NCBI GenBank assembly: GCA_033782935.1
Contig: JAWQEG010000412.1
Span: 434,001 to 498,000, forward strand
DNA from: Petrolisthes cinctipes
Lineage: Eukaryota > Arthropoda > Malacostraca > Decapoda > Porcellanidae
Length of the DNA: 64,000 bases
Direction of reading: 5' to 3'
Shown: positions 1 to 13,300 of the stretch, one piece after another
Layout: each line of letters begins with the position of its first letter
How positions within the stretch are numbered: the stretch's first letter is position 1
The notes under the pieces: generated by a model
Told to the model about the DNA's origin: nothing
Database searches by the model: none
The model's input: the letters and a program-made list of their open reading frames with translations, nothing else
Translations under genes and position numbers: made by a program

Positions 1-3000
1 TGGAGTGGTGGGTGTGTTGATGTCATTACAGTGCTTGGACTGTAAATATCAACCATAATTCATGGGGTGGTGGGTGTGGGGTGTCATTACAATTCTTGGA
101 CTGTAAATATCAACCATCATTCATTGGGTGGTGGATGTGTGTGTGACATTACAGTGCTTAGACTGTAAATATCAACAGTCATTTATGGGGTGGTGGGTGT
201 GTGGGTGTCATTACAGTGCTTGGACTGTAAATAACAACCATAATTTATGAGGTAGTGGGTGTGGGGGTTTCATTAGAGTGCTTTGACTGTAAATATCGAC
301 AGTCATTCATGGGGTGGTGGGTGTGTGGGTGTCATTACAGTGTTTTGATTGTTAATATCAACAGTCACTTATAAGGTGGTGGGTGTCATTAAAGTGCTTG
401 GACTGTAAATATTAACAGTCATTCATGGAGTGGTGGGTGTATTAGTGTCATTACAGTGCTTGGACTGTAAATATCAACAGTCATTCATAGGGTAGGGGTT
501 GTGTGGCTGTCATTACAGTGCTTTGACTGTAAATATCGACAGTCATTCATGGGGTGGTGGGTTTGTGGGTGTTATTACAGTGCTCAGACTGTAAATATTG
601 ACATTCATTTATGGGGTGGTGGGTGTGTAGGTGTCATTACAGTTCTTGGACTGAAAAAATCAACAGTATTTTATAGGGTGGTGGGTGTGTGAGTGTCAAT
701 ACAGAGCTTGGACAGTAAATATCAACAGTCATTCATGGAGTTGTGTGTGTGTAGGTGTCATTACAGTGCTTGGACTGTAAGTATCAACAGTCATTTATGG
801 GAAAGTTGGTGTGTGGCTGTCATTATAGTGCTTGGACTGTAAATATCAACAGTCAATCATGGGGTGGTATATATGTGGGTGTCATTACAGTGCTTGGACG
901 GTAAAATATCGACAGTCATTCATGGGGTGATGGGTGTGTGGGTGTCATTACAGTGTTTTGATTGTAAATATCAACAGTCATTTATAAGGTGGTGGATGTC
1001 ATTAGAGTGCTTAGACTGTAAATAGTAACAGTCATTCATGGAGTGGTGGGTGTGTTGATGTCATTACAGTGCTTGGACTGTAAATATCAACCATAATTCA
1101 TGGGGTGGTGGGTGTGGGGTGTCATTACAGTTCTTGGACTGTAAATATCAACCATCATTCATTGGGTGGTGGATGTGTGTGTGACATTACGGTGCTTGGA
1201 CTGTAAATATTAACAGTCATTCATGGGGATGGTGGGTGTTTGGATGTCATTACAGTGCTTTGACTGTAAATATCAACAGTCATTCATGGGGTGGTAGGTG
1301 TGAGAGTGACATTACAGTGCTTGGACTGTAAATATTAAGTCATTCATGGGGTGGTGGGTGTGTGGGTGTCATTACAATGGTTGGATTGTAAATATCAACA
1401 GTCATCAATAGGGTGGTGGGTGTCATTAGAGTGCTTGGACTGTAAATATCAACAGTCATTCATGGGGTGGTGGGTGTGTGGGTGTCATGACAGTGCTTGG
1501 ACTGTAAATATCAACAGTAATTTATGGGGTGGTGAGTGTGTTTGTGTCATTACAGTGCTTGGACTATAAATATCAACAGTCATTCATGGGGTGGTGGGTG
1601 TGTGGGTGTCATTACAGTGCTTGGACTATAAATATCAACAGTCATTCATGGGGTGGTGGGTGTGTGGGTGTCATTACAGTGCTTAGACTATAAATATCAA
1701 CAGTCATTTATGGGGTGGTGTGTGTGTGGGTGTCATTACAGTTCTTGGACTGTAAATATCAACATTCATTCATGGGATGGTGGGTGTGTGGGTGTCATTA
1801 CAGTGCTTAGACTGTAAATATCAAGTAATTTGTGGGGTGGTGGATGTCATTAAAGTGCTTGGACTGTAAATATTAACAGTCATTCATGGAGTGTTGGGTG
1901 TATTATTGTCATTACAGTGCTTAGACTGTAAATATCAACAGTCATTCATAGTGTGGGGGGTGTGTGGCTGTCATTACAGTGCTTTGACTGTAAATATCGA
2001 CAGTCATTCATGGGGTGGTGGGTTTGTGGGTGTCATTACAGTGCTCAGACTGTAAATATTGACATTTTTTTATGGGGTGGTGGGTGTGTAGGTGTCATTA
2101 CAGTTCTTGGACTGAAAAAATCAACAGTCATTTATAGGGTGGTGGGTGTGTGAGTGTCATTACAGAGCTTGGACTGTAAATATCAACAGTAATTTATGGG
2201 GTTGTGTGTGTAGGTGTAATTACAGTGCTTGGACTGTAAGTATCAACAGTCATTTATGGGATAGTGGGTGTGTGGCTGTCATTATAGTGCTTGGACTGTA
2301 AATATCAACAGTCAATCATGGGGTGGTATGTATGTAAGTGTCATTACAGTGCTTGGACTGTAAAATATCGACAGTCATTCATGGGGTGATGGGTGAGTGG
2401 ATGTCATTACAGTATTTTGATTGTAAATATCAACAGTCATTTATAAGGTGGTGGGTGTCATTAGAGTGCTTAGACTGTAAATAGTAACAGTCATTCATGG
2501 AGTGGTGGGTGTGTTGGTGTCATTACAGTGCTTGGACTGTAAATATCAACCCTAATTCATGGGGTGGTGGGTGTGGGGTGTCATTACAGTTCTTGGACTG
2601 TAAATATCAACCATCATTCATGGGGTGGTGGGTGTGTGGGTGTCATTACAATAGTTGGATTGTAAATATCAACAGTCATCAATAGGGTGGTGGGTGTCAT
2701 TAGAGTGCTTGAACTGGAAATATCAACAGTCATTCATGGGTTGTGAGGGTGTCATTAGAGTGATTGGACTGTAAATATCAACAGTCATTCATGGGGTGGT
2801 GGGTGTGTGGGTGTCATGACAGTGCTTGGACTGTAAATATCAACCATAATTCATGGGGTGGTGGGTGTGGGGTGTCATTACAGTTCTTGGACTGTAAATA
2901 TCAACCATCATTCATTGGGTGGTGGATGTGTGTGTGACATTACAGTGCTTGGACTGTAAATATTAACAGTCATTAATGGGGATGGTGGGTGTTTCGATGT

Positions 3001-6000
3001 CATTACAGTGCATTGACTGTAAATATCAACAGTCATTCATGGGGTGGTGGGTGTGAGGGCGACATTACAGTGCTTGGACTGTAAATATTAACATTCATTC
3101 ATGGGGTGGTGGGTGTGTGGGTGTCATTACAATGGTTGGATTGTAAATATCAACAGTCATCAATAGGGTGGTGGGTGTCATTAGAGTGCTTGAACTTGAA
3201 ATATCAACAGTCATTCATGGGTTGTGAGGGTGTCATTAGAGTGCTTGGACTGTAAATATCAACAGTCATTCATGGGGTGGTGTGTGTGTGGGTGTCATGA
3301 CAGTGCTTGGACTGTAAATATCAACAGTCATTTATGGGGTGGTGAGTGTGTTAGTGTCATTACTGTTCTTGGACTATAAATATTAACAGTCATTCATGGG
3401 GTGGTTGGTGTGTGGGTGTCATTACAGTGCTTGGACTATAAATATCAACAGTCATTCATGGGGTGGTGGGTGTGTGGGTGTCATTACAGAGCTTGGACTG
3501 TAAATATCAACAGTCATTCATGGGGTGGTGGGTGTGTAGGTGTCATGACAGTGCTTGGACTGTAAATATCAACAGTCATTTATGGGGTGGTGAGTGTGTT
3601 GGTGTCATTACTGTGCTTGGACTATAAATATTAACAGTCATTCATGGGGTGGTTGGTGTGTGGGTGTCATTACAGCGCTTGGACTATAAATATCAACAGT
3701 CATTCATGGGGTGGTGGGTGTGTGGGTGTCATTACAGTGCTTAGACTATAAATATCAACAGTCATTCATAGGGTGGTGGGTGTCATTACAGTGCTTGGAC
3801 TGTAAATATCAACAGTCATTCATGGGGTGGTGTGTGTGTGAGTGTCATTACAGAACTTGGACTGTAAATATCAACAGTCATTTATGGGGTGGTGTGTGTG
3901 TGGGTGTCATTACAGTGCTTGGACTGTAAATATCAACATTCATTCATAGGATGGTGGGTGTGTGGGTGTCATTACAGTGCTTAGACTGTAAATATCAAGT
4001 AATTTGTGGGGTGTTGGCTGTATGAGTGTCATTAGAGTGCTTGGACTGTAAATATCAACAGTCATTCATGGGGTGGTGGCTGTATGAGTGTCATTAGAGT
4101 GCTTTGACTGTAAATATCGACAGTCATTCATGGGGTGGTGGGTGTGTGGGTTTCATTACAGTGTTTTGATTGTAAATATCAACAGTCATTTATAAGGTGG
4201 TGGGTGTCATTAAAGTGCTTGGACTGTAAATATTAACAGTCATTCATGGAGTGGTGGGTGTATTAGTGTCATTACAGTGCTTGGACTGTAAATATCAACA
4301 GTCATTCATAGGGTGGGGGGTGTGTGGCTGTCATTACAGTGCTTTGACTGTAAATATCGACAGTCATTCATGGGGTGGTGGGTTTGTGGGTGTCATTACT
4401 GTGCTCAGACTGTAAATATTGACATTCATTTATGGGGTGGTTGGTGTGTAGGTGTCATTACAGTTCTTGGACTGAGAAAATCAACTGTCATTTATTGGGT
4501 GGTGGGTGTGTGAGTGTCATTACAGAGCTTGTACTGTAAATATCAACAGTCATTCATGGGGTTGTGTGTCTGTAGGTGTCATTACAGTGCTTGGACTGTA
4601 AGTATCAACAGTCATTTATGGGATAGTGGGTGTGTGGCTGTCATTATAGTGCTTGGACTGTAAATATCAACAGTCAATCATGGGGTGGTATGTATGTGGG
4701 TGTCATTACAGTGCTTGGACTGTAAAATATCGACAGCCATTCATGGGGTGATGGGTGTGTGGGTGTCATTACAGTGTTTTGATTGTAAATATCAACAGTC
4801 ATTTATAAGGTGGTGGGTGTCATTAGAGTGCTTAGACTGTAAAAAGTAACAGTCATTCATGGAGTGGTGGGTGTGTTGGTGTCATTACAGTGTTTGGACT
4901 GTAAATATCAACCATAATTCATGGGGTGGTGGGTGTGGGGTGTCATTACAGTTCTTGGACTGTAAATATCAACCATCATTCATTAGGTTTTTGGATGTGT
5001 GTGTGACATTACAGTGCTTGGACTGTAAATATTAACAGTCATTTATGGGGATGGTGGGTGTTTGGATGTCATTACAGTGCTTTGACTGTAAATATCACCA
5101 GTCATTCATGGGGTGGTGGGTGTGTGGGTGTCATTACAATGGTTGGATTGTAAATATCAAGTAATTCGTGGGGTGGTGGCTGTGTGAGTGTCATTAGAGT
5201 GCTTGGACTGTAAATATCAACAGTCATTCATGGGGTGGTGGTTGTGTGGGTGTCATTACAGTGCTTGGAGTGTAAATAACAACCATAATTTATGAGGTAG
5301 TGGGTGTGGGGGTGTCATTACAGTGCTTTGACTGTAAATATCGACAGTCATTCATGGGGTGGTGGGTGTGTGGGTGTCATTACAGTGTTTTGATTGTAAA
5401 TATCAACAGTCATTTATAAGGTGGTGGATGTCATTAAAGTGCTTGGACTGTAAATATTAACAGTCATTCATGGAGTGTTGGGTGTATTAGTGTCATTACA
5501 GTGCTTAGACTGTAAATATCAACAGTCATTCATAGTGTGGGGGGGGTGTGGCTGTCATTACAGTGCTTTGACTGTAAATATCGACAGTCATTCATGGGGT
5601 GGTGGGTTTGTGGGTGTCATTACAGTGCTCAGACTGTAAATATTGACATTTATTTATGGGGTGGTGGGTGTGTAGGTGTCATTACAGTTCTTGGACTGAA
5701 AAAATCAACAGTCATTTATAGGGTGGTGGGTGTGTGAGTGTCATTACAGAGCTTGGACTGTAAATATCAACAGTAATTCATGGGGTTGTGTGTGTAGGTG
5801 TAATTACAGTGCTTGGACTGTAAGTATCAACAGTGATTCATGGGGTGGTGGGTGTGTGGGTGTCATGACAGTGCTTGGACTGTAAATATCAACCATAATT
5901 CATGGGGTGGTGGGTGTGGGGTGTCATTACAGTTCTTGGACTGTAAATATCAACCATCATTCATTGGGTGGTGGATGTGTGTGTGACATTACAGTGCTTG

Positions 6001-6100
6001 GACTGTAAATATTAACAGTCATTAATGGGGATGGTGGGTGTGTGGGTGTCATTACAATGGTTGGATTGTAAATATCAACAGTCATCAATAGGGTGTTGGG
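1..6100 (+). repeat. Higher-order repeat copy 1 (about 10.38-kb period)
   Basis: Position 1 matches 10,382 and the correspondence continues at an offset of 10,381 to 10,380 bp up to about 4.1 kb, then at 10,442 bp to about 6,100. The 62-bp jump in offset equals exactly one monomer gained or lost. Distinctive private variants (for example a run of g at 5,540, attacggtgc near 1,186, and the atcgacag monomers) recur in the same order, so this is block duplication and not chance similarity of monomers. The true left edge lies outside the window. Confidence 0.9.
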
Positions 6101-6198
6101 TGTCATTAGAGTGCTTGAACTGTAAATATCAACAGTCATTCATGGGTTGTGAGGGTGTCATTAGAGTGCTTGGACTGTAAATATCAACAGTCATTCAT

Positions 6199-7018
6199 GG
6201 GGTGGTGTGTGTGAGTGTCATTACAGAGCTTGGACTGTAAATATCAAAAGTCATTTATGGGGTGGTGTGTGTGTGGGTGTCATTACAGTGCTTGGACTAT
6301 AAATATCAACAGTCATTCATGGTGTGGTTGGTGTGTGGGTGTCATTAGAGTGCTTGGACTGTAAATATCAACAGTCATTCATGGGGTGGTGGGTTTGTGG
6401 GTGTCATTACCGTTCTTGGACTGTAAATATCAACCATAATTCATGGGGTAGTGGGTGTGGGGGTGTCATGACAGTGCTTGGACTGTAAATATCAACAGTC
6501 ATTTAAGGGGTGGTGAGTGTGTTGGTGTCATTACAGTTCTTGGACTATAAATATCAACAGTCATTCATGGGGTGGTGGGTGTGTGGGTGTCATTACAGTG
6601 CTTGGACTATAAATATCAACAGTCATTCATGGGGTGGTGGGTGTGTGGGTGTCATTACAGTGCTTTGACTATAAATATCAACAGTCATTCGTAGGGTGGT
6701 GGGTGTCATTAGAGTGCTTGGACTGTAAATATCAACAGTCATTTATGGGGTGGTGTGTGTGAGTGTCATTACAGAGCTTGGACTGTAAATATCAACAGTC
6801 ATTTATGGGGTGGTGTGTGTGTGGGTGTCATTACAGTGCTTGGACTATAAATATCAACAGTCATTCATGGTGTGGTGGGTGTGTGGGTGTCATTAGAGTG
6901 CTTGGACTGTAAATATCAACAGTCATTCATGGGGTGGTGGGTTTGTGGGTGTCATTACCGTTCTTGGACTGTAAATATCAACCATAATTCATGGGGTAGT
7001 GGGTGTGGGGGTGTCATT
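6199..7018 (+). repeat. Local duplication in array 1, about 548-bp offset
   Basis: The segment beginning ggggtggtgtgtgtgagtgt at about 6,199 and running through the rare cattaccgttcttgg variant near 6,405-6,420 recurs about 548 bp later (rare variant near 6,953-6,968). The two copies share several private variants (ggtgtggt, ggtagtgggtgtggggg), so this is a local multi-monomer duplication within the larger array. Confidence 0.7.
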
Positions 7019-10000
7019 ACAGTGCTTGGACTGTAAATACCAACAGTTATTCATGGGGTGGTGGAGGTGAGGGTGTTATTACAGTGCTTGGACTGCAAAT
7101 ATCAACAGTCATTCATGGGGTGGTGTGTGTGTGGATGTTATTACAGTGCTTGGACTGTAAATATCAAGTCATTTAAGGGGTGATGGGTGTGTTTGTGTCA
7201 TTAGTGCTTGGACTGTAAATATCAACAGTCATTTATGGGGTGGTGGGTGTGTTATTATCATTACAGTGCTTGGAATGTAAATTTCAAAAGTCATTCTTGG
7301 GGTGGTGGGTGTGAGGGTGTTATTACAGTGCTTGGACTATAAATATCAACCATCAATTATGCGGTGGTGTTTTGTGTGGAATTCATTACAGAGCTTGGAC
7401 TGTAAATATCAACAATCAATCATGGGGTGGTGGGTGTATGGGTGTCATTACAGAGCTTGGACTGTAAATATCAACAGTCATTCATGGGGTGGTGGGTGTG
7501 TGGGTGTCATTACAGTGATTGGACTGTAAATATCAACAGTCATTCATGAGGTGGTGGGTGTTTGGATGTTATTACAGTGCTTGGACTGTAAATATCAACA
7601 GTCATTCAAGGGGTGGTTGGTGTGTGGGTGTCATTACAGTGTTTTGATTTTAAATATCAACAGTCATTCATAGGGTGGTGGTTGTTATTAGAGTGCTTGG
7701 ACTGTAAATATCAACTGTCATCGATTGGGTGGTTGGTATGTGGGTGTCATTACAGTTCTTGGACTGTAAATATCAACCATAATTCATTGGGTGGTGGGTG
7801 TGGGGGTGTCATTACAGTGCTTTGACTGTAAATATCAACAGTCATTCATGGGGTGGTGGGTGTGAGGGTGACATTAGTGCATGGACTGTAAATATCAACA
7901 GTCATTCATGGGGTGGTGAGTGTGTAAGTCTCATTATAGTGCTTGGACTGTAAATATCAACAGTCATTCATGGGGTGATGGGTGTGTTGGTGTCATTACA
8001 GTGCTTGGACTGTAAATATCAAGTCATTCATGGGATGGTAGGTGTGTGTGTGTCATTAGTGCATGGACTGTAAATATCAACAGTCATTCATGGGGTGGTG
8101 GGTGGCATTACAGTGCTTGGACTGTAAATATCAACAGTCATTTATTGGGTGATAAGTGAGTGGATGTCATTACAGTGCTTGGTCTAAAAATATCAACAGT
8201 CATTCATGGGTTGGTGGGTGTGTGGGTGTCATTACAGTGCTTGGACTATAAATATCAACAGTCATTCATGGGGTGGTAGGTTTGTGGGTGTCATTACAGT
8301 GCTTAGACTGAAAATATCAAGTCATTCATGGGGTGGTGGGTGTGTAAGTGTCATTACAGTACTTGGACTGTAAATATCAACAGTCATTTATGGGGTGGTG
8401 GGTGTGTGGGTGTCATTACAGTGTTTTGATTGTAAATATCTACAGTCATTCATGGGTTGTGAGGGTTTCATTAGAGTGCTTGGACTGTAAATATCAACAG
8501 TCATTCATAGGGTGGTGGGTGTGTGGGTGTCATTACAGTGCTTAGACTGTAAATATCAACAGTCATTCATAGGGTGGTGGGTGTGTGGCTGTCATTATAA
8601 TGCTTGGACTGTAAATATCAACAGTCAATCAAGAGGTGGTATGTATGTGGGTGTCATTACAGTGCTTGGACGGTAAAATATCGACAGTCATTCATGTGGT
8701 GATGGGTGTGTGGGTGTCATTACAGTGTTTTGATTGTAAATATCAACAGTCATTTATAAGGTGGTGGGTGTCATTAGAGTGCTTAGACTGTAAATAGTAA
8801 CAGTCATTCATGGAGTGGTGGGTGTGTTGATGTCATTAGAGTGCTTGGACTGTAAATATCAACCATAATTCATGGGGTGGTGGGTGTGGGGTGTCATTAC
8901 AGTTCTTGGACTGCAAATATCAACCATCATTCATTGGGTGGTGGATGTGTGTGTGACATTACAGTGCTTGGACTGTAAATATTAACAGTCATTCATAGGG
9001 ATGGTGGGTGTTTGGATGTCATTACAGTGCTTTGACTGTAAATATCAACAGTCATTCATGGGGTGGTGGGTGTTAGAGCGACATTACAGTGCTTGGACTG
9101 TAAATATTAACAGTCATTCATGGGGTGGTGGGTGTGTGGGTGTCATTACAATGGTTGGATTGTAAATATCAACAGTCATCAATAGGGTGGTGGGTGTCAT
9201 TAGAGTGCTTGAACTGGAAATATCAACAGTCATTCATGGGTTGTGAGGGTGTCATTAGAGTGCTTGGACTGTAAATATCAACAGTCATTCATGGGGTGGT
9301 GGGTGTGTGGGTGTCATTACAGTGATTGGACTGTAAGTATCAACAGTCATTTATGGGATAGTTGGTTTGTGGCTGTCATTATAGTGCTTGGACTGTAAAT
9401 ATCAACAGTCAATCATAGGGAGGTATGTATGTGGGTGTCATTACAGTGCTTAGACTGTAAATATCAAGTAATTCGTGGGGTGGTGGCTGTGTGAGTGTCA
9501 TTAGAGTGCTTGGACTGTAAATATCAACAGTCATTCATGGGGTGGTGGGTGTGTGGGTGTCATTACAGTGCTTGGACTGTAAATAACAACCATAATTTAT
9601 GAGGTAGTGAGTGTGGGGGTGTCATTACAGTGCTTTGACAGTAAATATCGACAGTCATTCATGGGGTGGTGGGTGTGTGGGTGTCATTACAGTGTTTTGA
9701 TTGTAAATATCAACAGTCATTTATAAGGTGGTGGATGTCATTAAAGTGCTTGGACTGTAAATATTAACAGTCATTAATGGAGTGTTGGGTGTATTAGTGT
9801 CATTACAGTGCTTGGACTGTAAATATCAACAGTCATTCATAGGGTGGGGGGGTGTGGCTGTCATTACAGTGCTTTGACTGTAAATATCGACAGTCATTCA
9901 TGGGGTGGTGGGTTTGTGGGTGTCATTACAGTGCTCAGACTGTAAATATTGACATTTATTTATGGGGTGGTGGGTGTCATTACAGTTCTTGGACTGAAAA

Positions 10001-10381
10001 AATCAACAGTCATTTATAGGGTAGTGGGTGTGAGAGTGTCATTACAGAGCTTGGACTATAAATATCAACAGTCATTCATGGAGTTGTGTGTGTGTAGGTG
10101 TCATTACAGTGATTGGACTGTAAGTATCAACAGTCATTTATGGGATAGTTGGTGTGTGGCTGTCATTATAGTGCTTGGACTGTAAATATCAACTGTCAAT
10201 CATGGGGTGGTATGTATGTGGGTGTCATTACAGTGCTTGGACGGTAAAATATCGACAGTCATTCATGGGGTGATGGGTGTGTGGGTGTCATTACAGTGTT
10301 TTGATTGTAAATATCAACAGTCATTTATATGGTGGTGGGTGTCATTAGAGTGCTTAGACTGTAAATAGTAACAGTCATTTA

Positions 10382-13300
10382 TGGAGTGGTGGGTGTGTTG
10401 ATGTCATTACAGTGCTTGGACTGTAAATATCAACCATAATTCATGGGGTGGTGGGTGTGGGTTGTCATTACAATTCTTGGACTGTAAATATCAACCATCA
10501 TTCATTGGGTGGTGGATGTGTGTGTGACATTACAGTGCTTAGACTGTAAATATCAACAGTCATTTATGGGGTGGTGGGTGTGTGGGTGTCATTACAGTGC
10601 TTGGACTGTAAATAACAACCATAATTTATGAGGTAGTGGGTGTGGGGGTTTCATTAGAGTGCTTTGACTGTAAATATCGACAGTCATTCATGGGGTGGTG
10701 GGTGTGTGGGTGTCATTACAGTGTTTTGATTGTTAATATCAACAGTCACTTATAAGGTGGTGGGTGTCATTAAAGTGCTTGGACTGTAAATATTAACAGT
10801 CATTCATGGAGTGGTGGGTGTATTAGTGTCATTACAGTGCTTGGACTGTAAATATCAACAGTCATTCATAGGGTAGGGGTTGTGTGGCTGTCATTACAGT
10901 GCTTTGACTGTAAATATCGACAGTCATTCATGGGGTGGTGGGTTTGTGGGTGTTATTACAGTGCTCAGACTGTAAATATTGACATTCATTTATGGGGTGG
11001 TGGGTGTGTAGGTGTCATTACAGTTCTTGGACTGAAAAAATCAACAGTATTTTATAGGGTGGTGGGTGTGTGAGTGTCAATACAGAGCTTGGACAGTAAA
11101 TATCAACAGTCATTCATGGAGTTGTGTGTGTGTAGGTGTCATTACAGTGCTTGGACTGTAAGTATCAACAGTCATTTATGGGAAAGTTGGTGTGTGGCTG
11201 TCATTATAGTGCTTGGACTGTAAATATCAACAGTCAATCATGGGGTGGTATATATGTGGGTGTCATTACAGTGCTTGGACGGTAAAATATCGACAGTCAT
11301 TCATGGGGTGATGGGTGTGTGGGTGTCATTACAGTGTTTTGATTGTAAATATCAACAGTCATTTATAAGGTGGTGGATGTCATTAGAGTGCTTAGACTGT
11401 AAATAGTAACAGTCATTCATGGAGTGGTGGGTGTGTTGATGTCATTACAGTGCTTGGACTGTAAATATCAACCATAATTCATGGGGTGGTGGGTGTGGGG
11501 TGTCATTACAGTTCTTGGACTGTAAATATCAACCATCATTCATTGGGTGGTGGATGTGTGTGTGACATTACGGTGCTTGGACTGTAAATATTAACAGTCA
11601 TTCATGGGGATGGTGGGTGTTTGGATGTCATTACAGTGCTTTGACTGTAAATATCAACAGTCATTCATGGGGTGGTAGGTGTGAGGGTGACATTACAGTG
11701 CTTGGACTGTAAATATTAAGTCATTCATGGGGTGGTGGGTGTGTGGGTGTCATTACAATGGTTGGATTGTAAATATCAACAGTCATCAATAGGGTGGTGG
11801 GTGTCATTAGAGTGCTTGGACTGTAAATATCAACAGTCATTCATGGGGTGGTGGGTGTGTGGGTGTCATGACAGTGCTTGGACTGTAAATATCAACAGTC
11901 ATTTATGTGGTGGTGAGTGTGTTTGTGTCATTACAGTGCTTGGACTATAAATATCAACAGTCATTCATGGGGTGGTGGGTGTGTGGGTGTCATTACAGTG
12001 CTTGGACTATAAATATCAACAGTCATTCATGGGGTGGTGGGTGTGTGGGTGTCATTACAGTGCTTAGACTATAAATATCAACAGTCATTTATGGGGTGGT
12101 GTGTGTGTGGGTGTCATTACAGTTCTTGGACTGTAAATATCAACATTCATTCATGGGATGGTGGGTGTGTGGGTGTCATTACAGTGCTTAGACTGTAAAT
12201 ATCAAGTAATTTGTGGGGTGGTGGATGTCATTAAAGTGCTTGGACTGTAAATATTAACAGTCATTCATGGAGTGTTGGGTGTATTAGTGTCATTACAGTG
12301 CTTAGACTGTAAATATCAACAGTCATTCATAGTGTGGGGGGTGTGTGGCTGTCATTACAGTGCTTTGACTGTAAATATCGACAGTCATTCATGGGGTGGT
12401 GGGTTTGTGGGTGTCATTACAGTGCTCAGACTGTAAATATTGACATTTTTTTATGGGGTGGTGGGTGTGTAGGTGTCATTACAGTTCTTGGACTGAAAAA
12501 ATCAACAGTCATTTATAGGGTGGTGGGTGTGTGAGTGTCATTACAGAGCTTGGACTGTAAATATCAACAGTAATTTATGGGGTTGTGTGTGTAGGTGTAA
12601 TTACAGTGCTTGGACTGTAAGTATCAACAGTCATTTATGGGATAGTGGGTGTGTGGCTGTCATTATAGTGCTTGGACTGTAAATATCAACAGTCAATCAT
12701 GGGGTGGTATGTATGTGGGTGTCATTACAGTGCTTGGACTGTAAAATATCGACAGTCATTCATGGGGTGATGGGTGAGTGGATGTCATTACAGTTTTTGA
12801 TTGTAAATATCAACAGTCATTTATAAGGTGGTGGGTGTCATTAGAGTGCTTAGACTGTAAATAGTAACAGTCATTCATGGAGTGGTGGGTGTGTTGGTGT
12901 CATTACAGTGCTTGGACTGTAAATATCAACCCTAATTCATGGGGTGGTGGGTGTGGGGTGTCATTACAGTTCTTGGACTGTAAATATCAACCATCATTCA
13001 TGGGGTGGTGGGTGTGTGGGTGTCATTACAATAGTTGGATTGTAAATATCAACAGTCATCAATAGGGTGGTGGGTGTCATTAGAGTGCTTGAACTGGAAA
13101 TATCAACAGTCATTCATGGGTTGTGAGGGTGTCATTAGAGTGATTGGACTGTAAATATCAACAGTCATTCATGGGGTGGTGGGTGTGTGGGTGTCATGAC
13201 AGTGCTTGGACTGTAAATATCAACCATAATTCATGGGGTGGTGGGTGTGGGGTGTCATTACAGTTCTTGGACTGTAAATATCAACCATCATTCATTGGGT

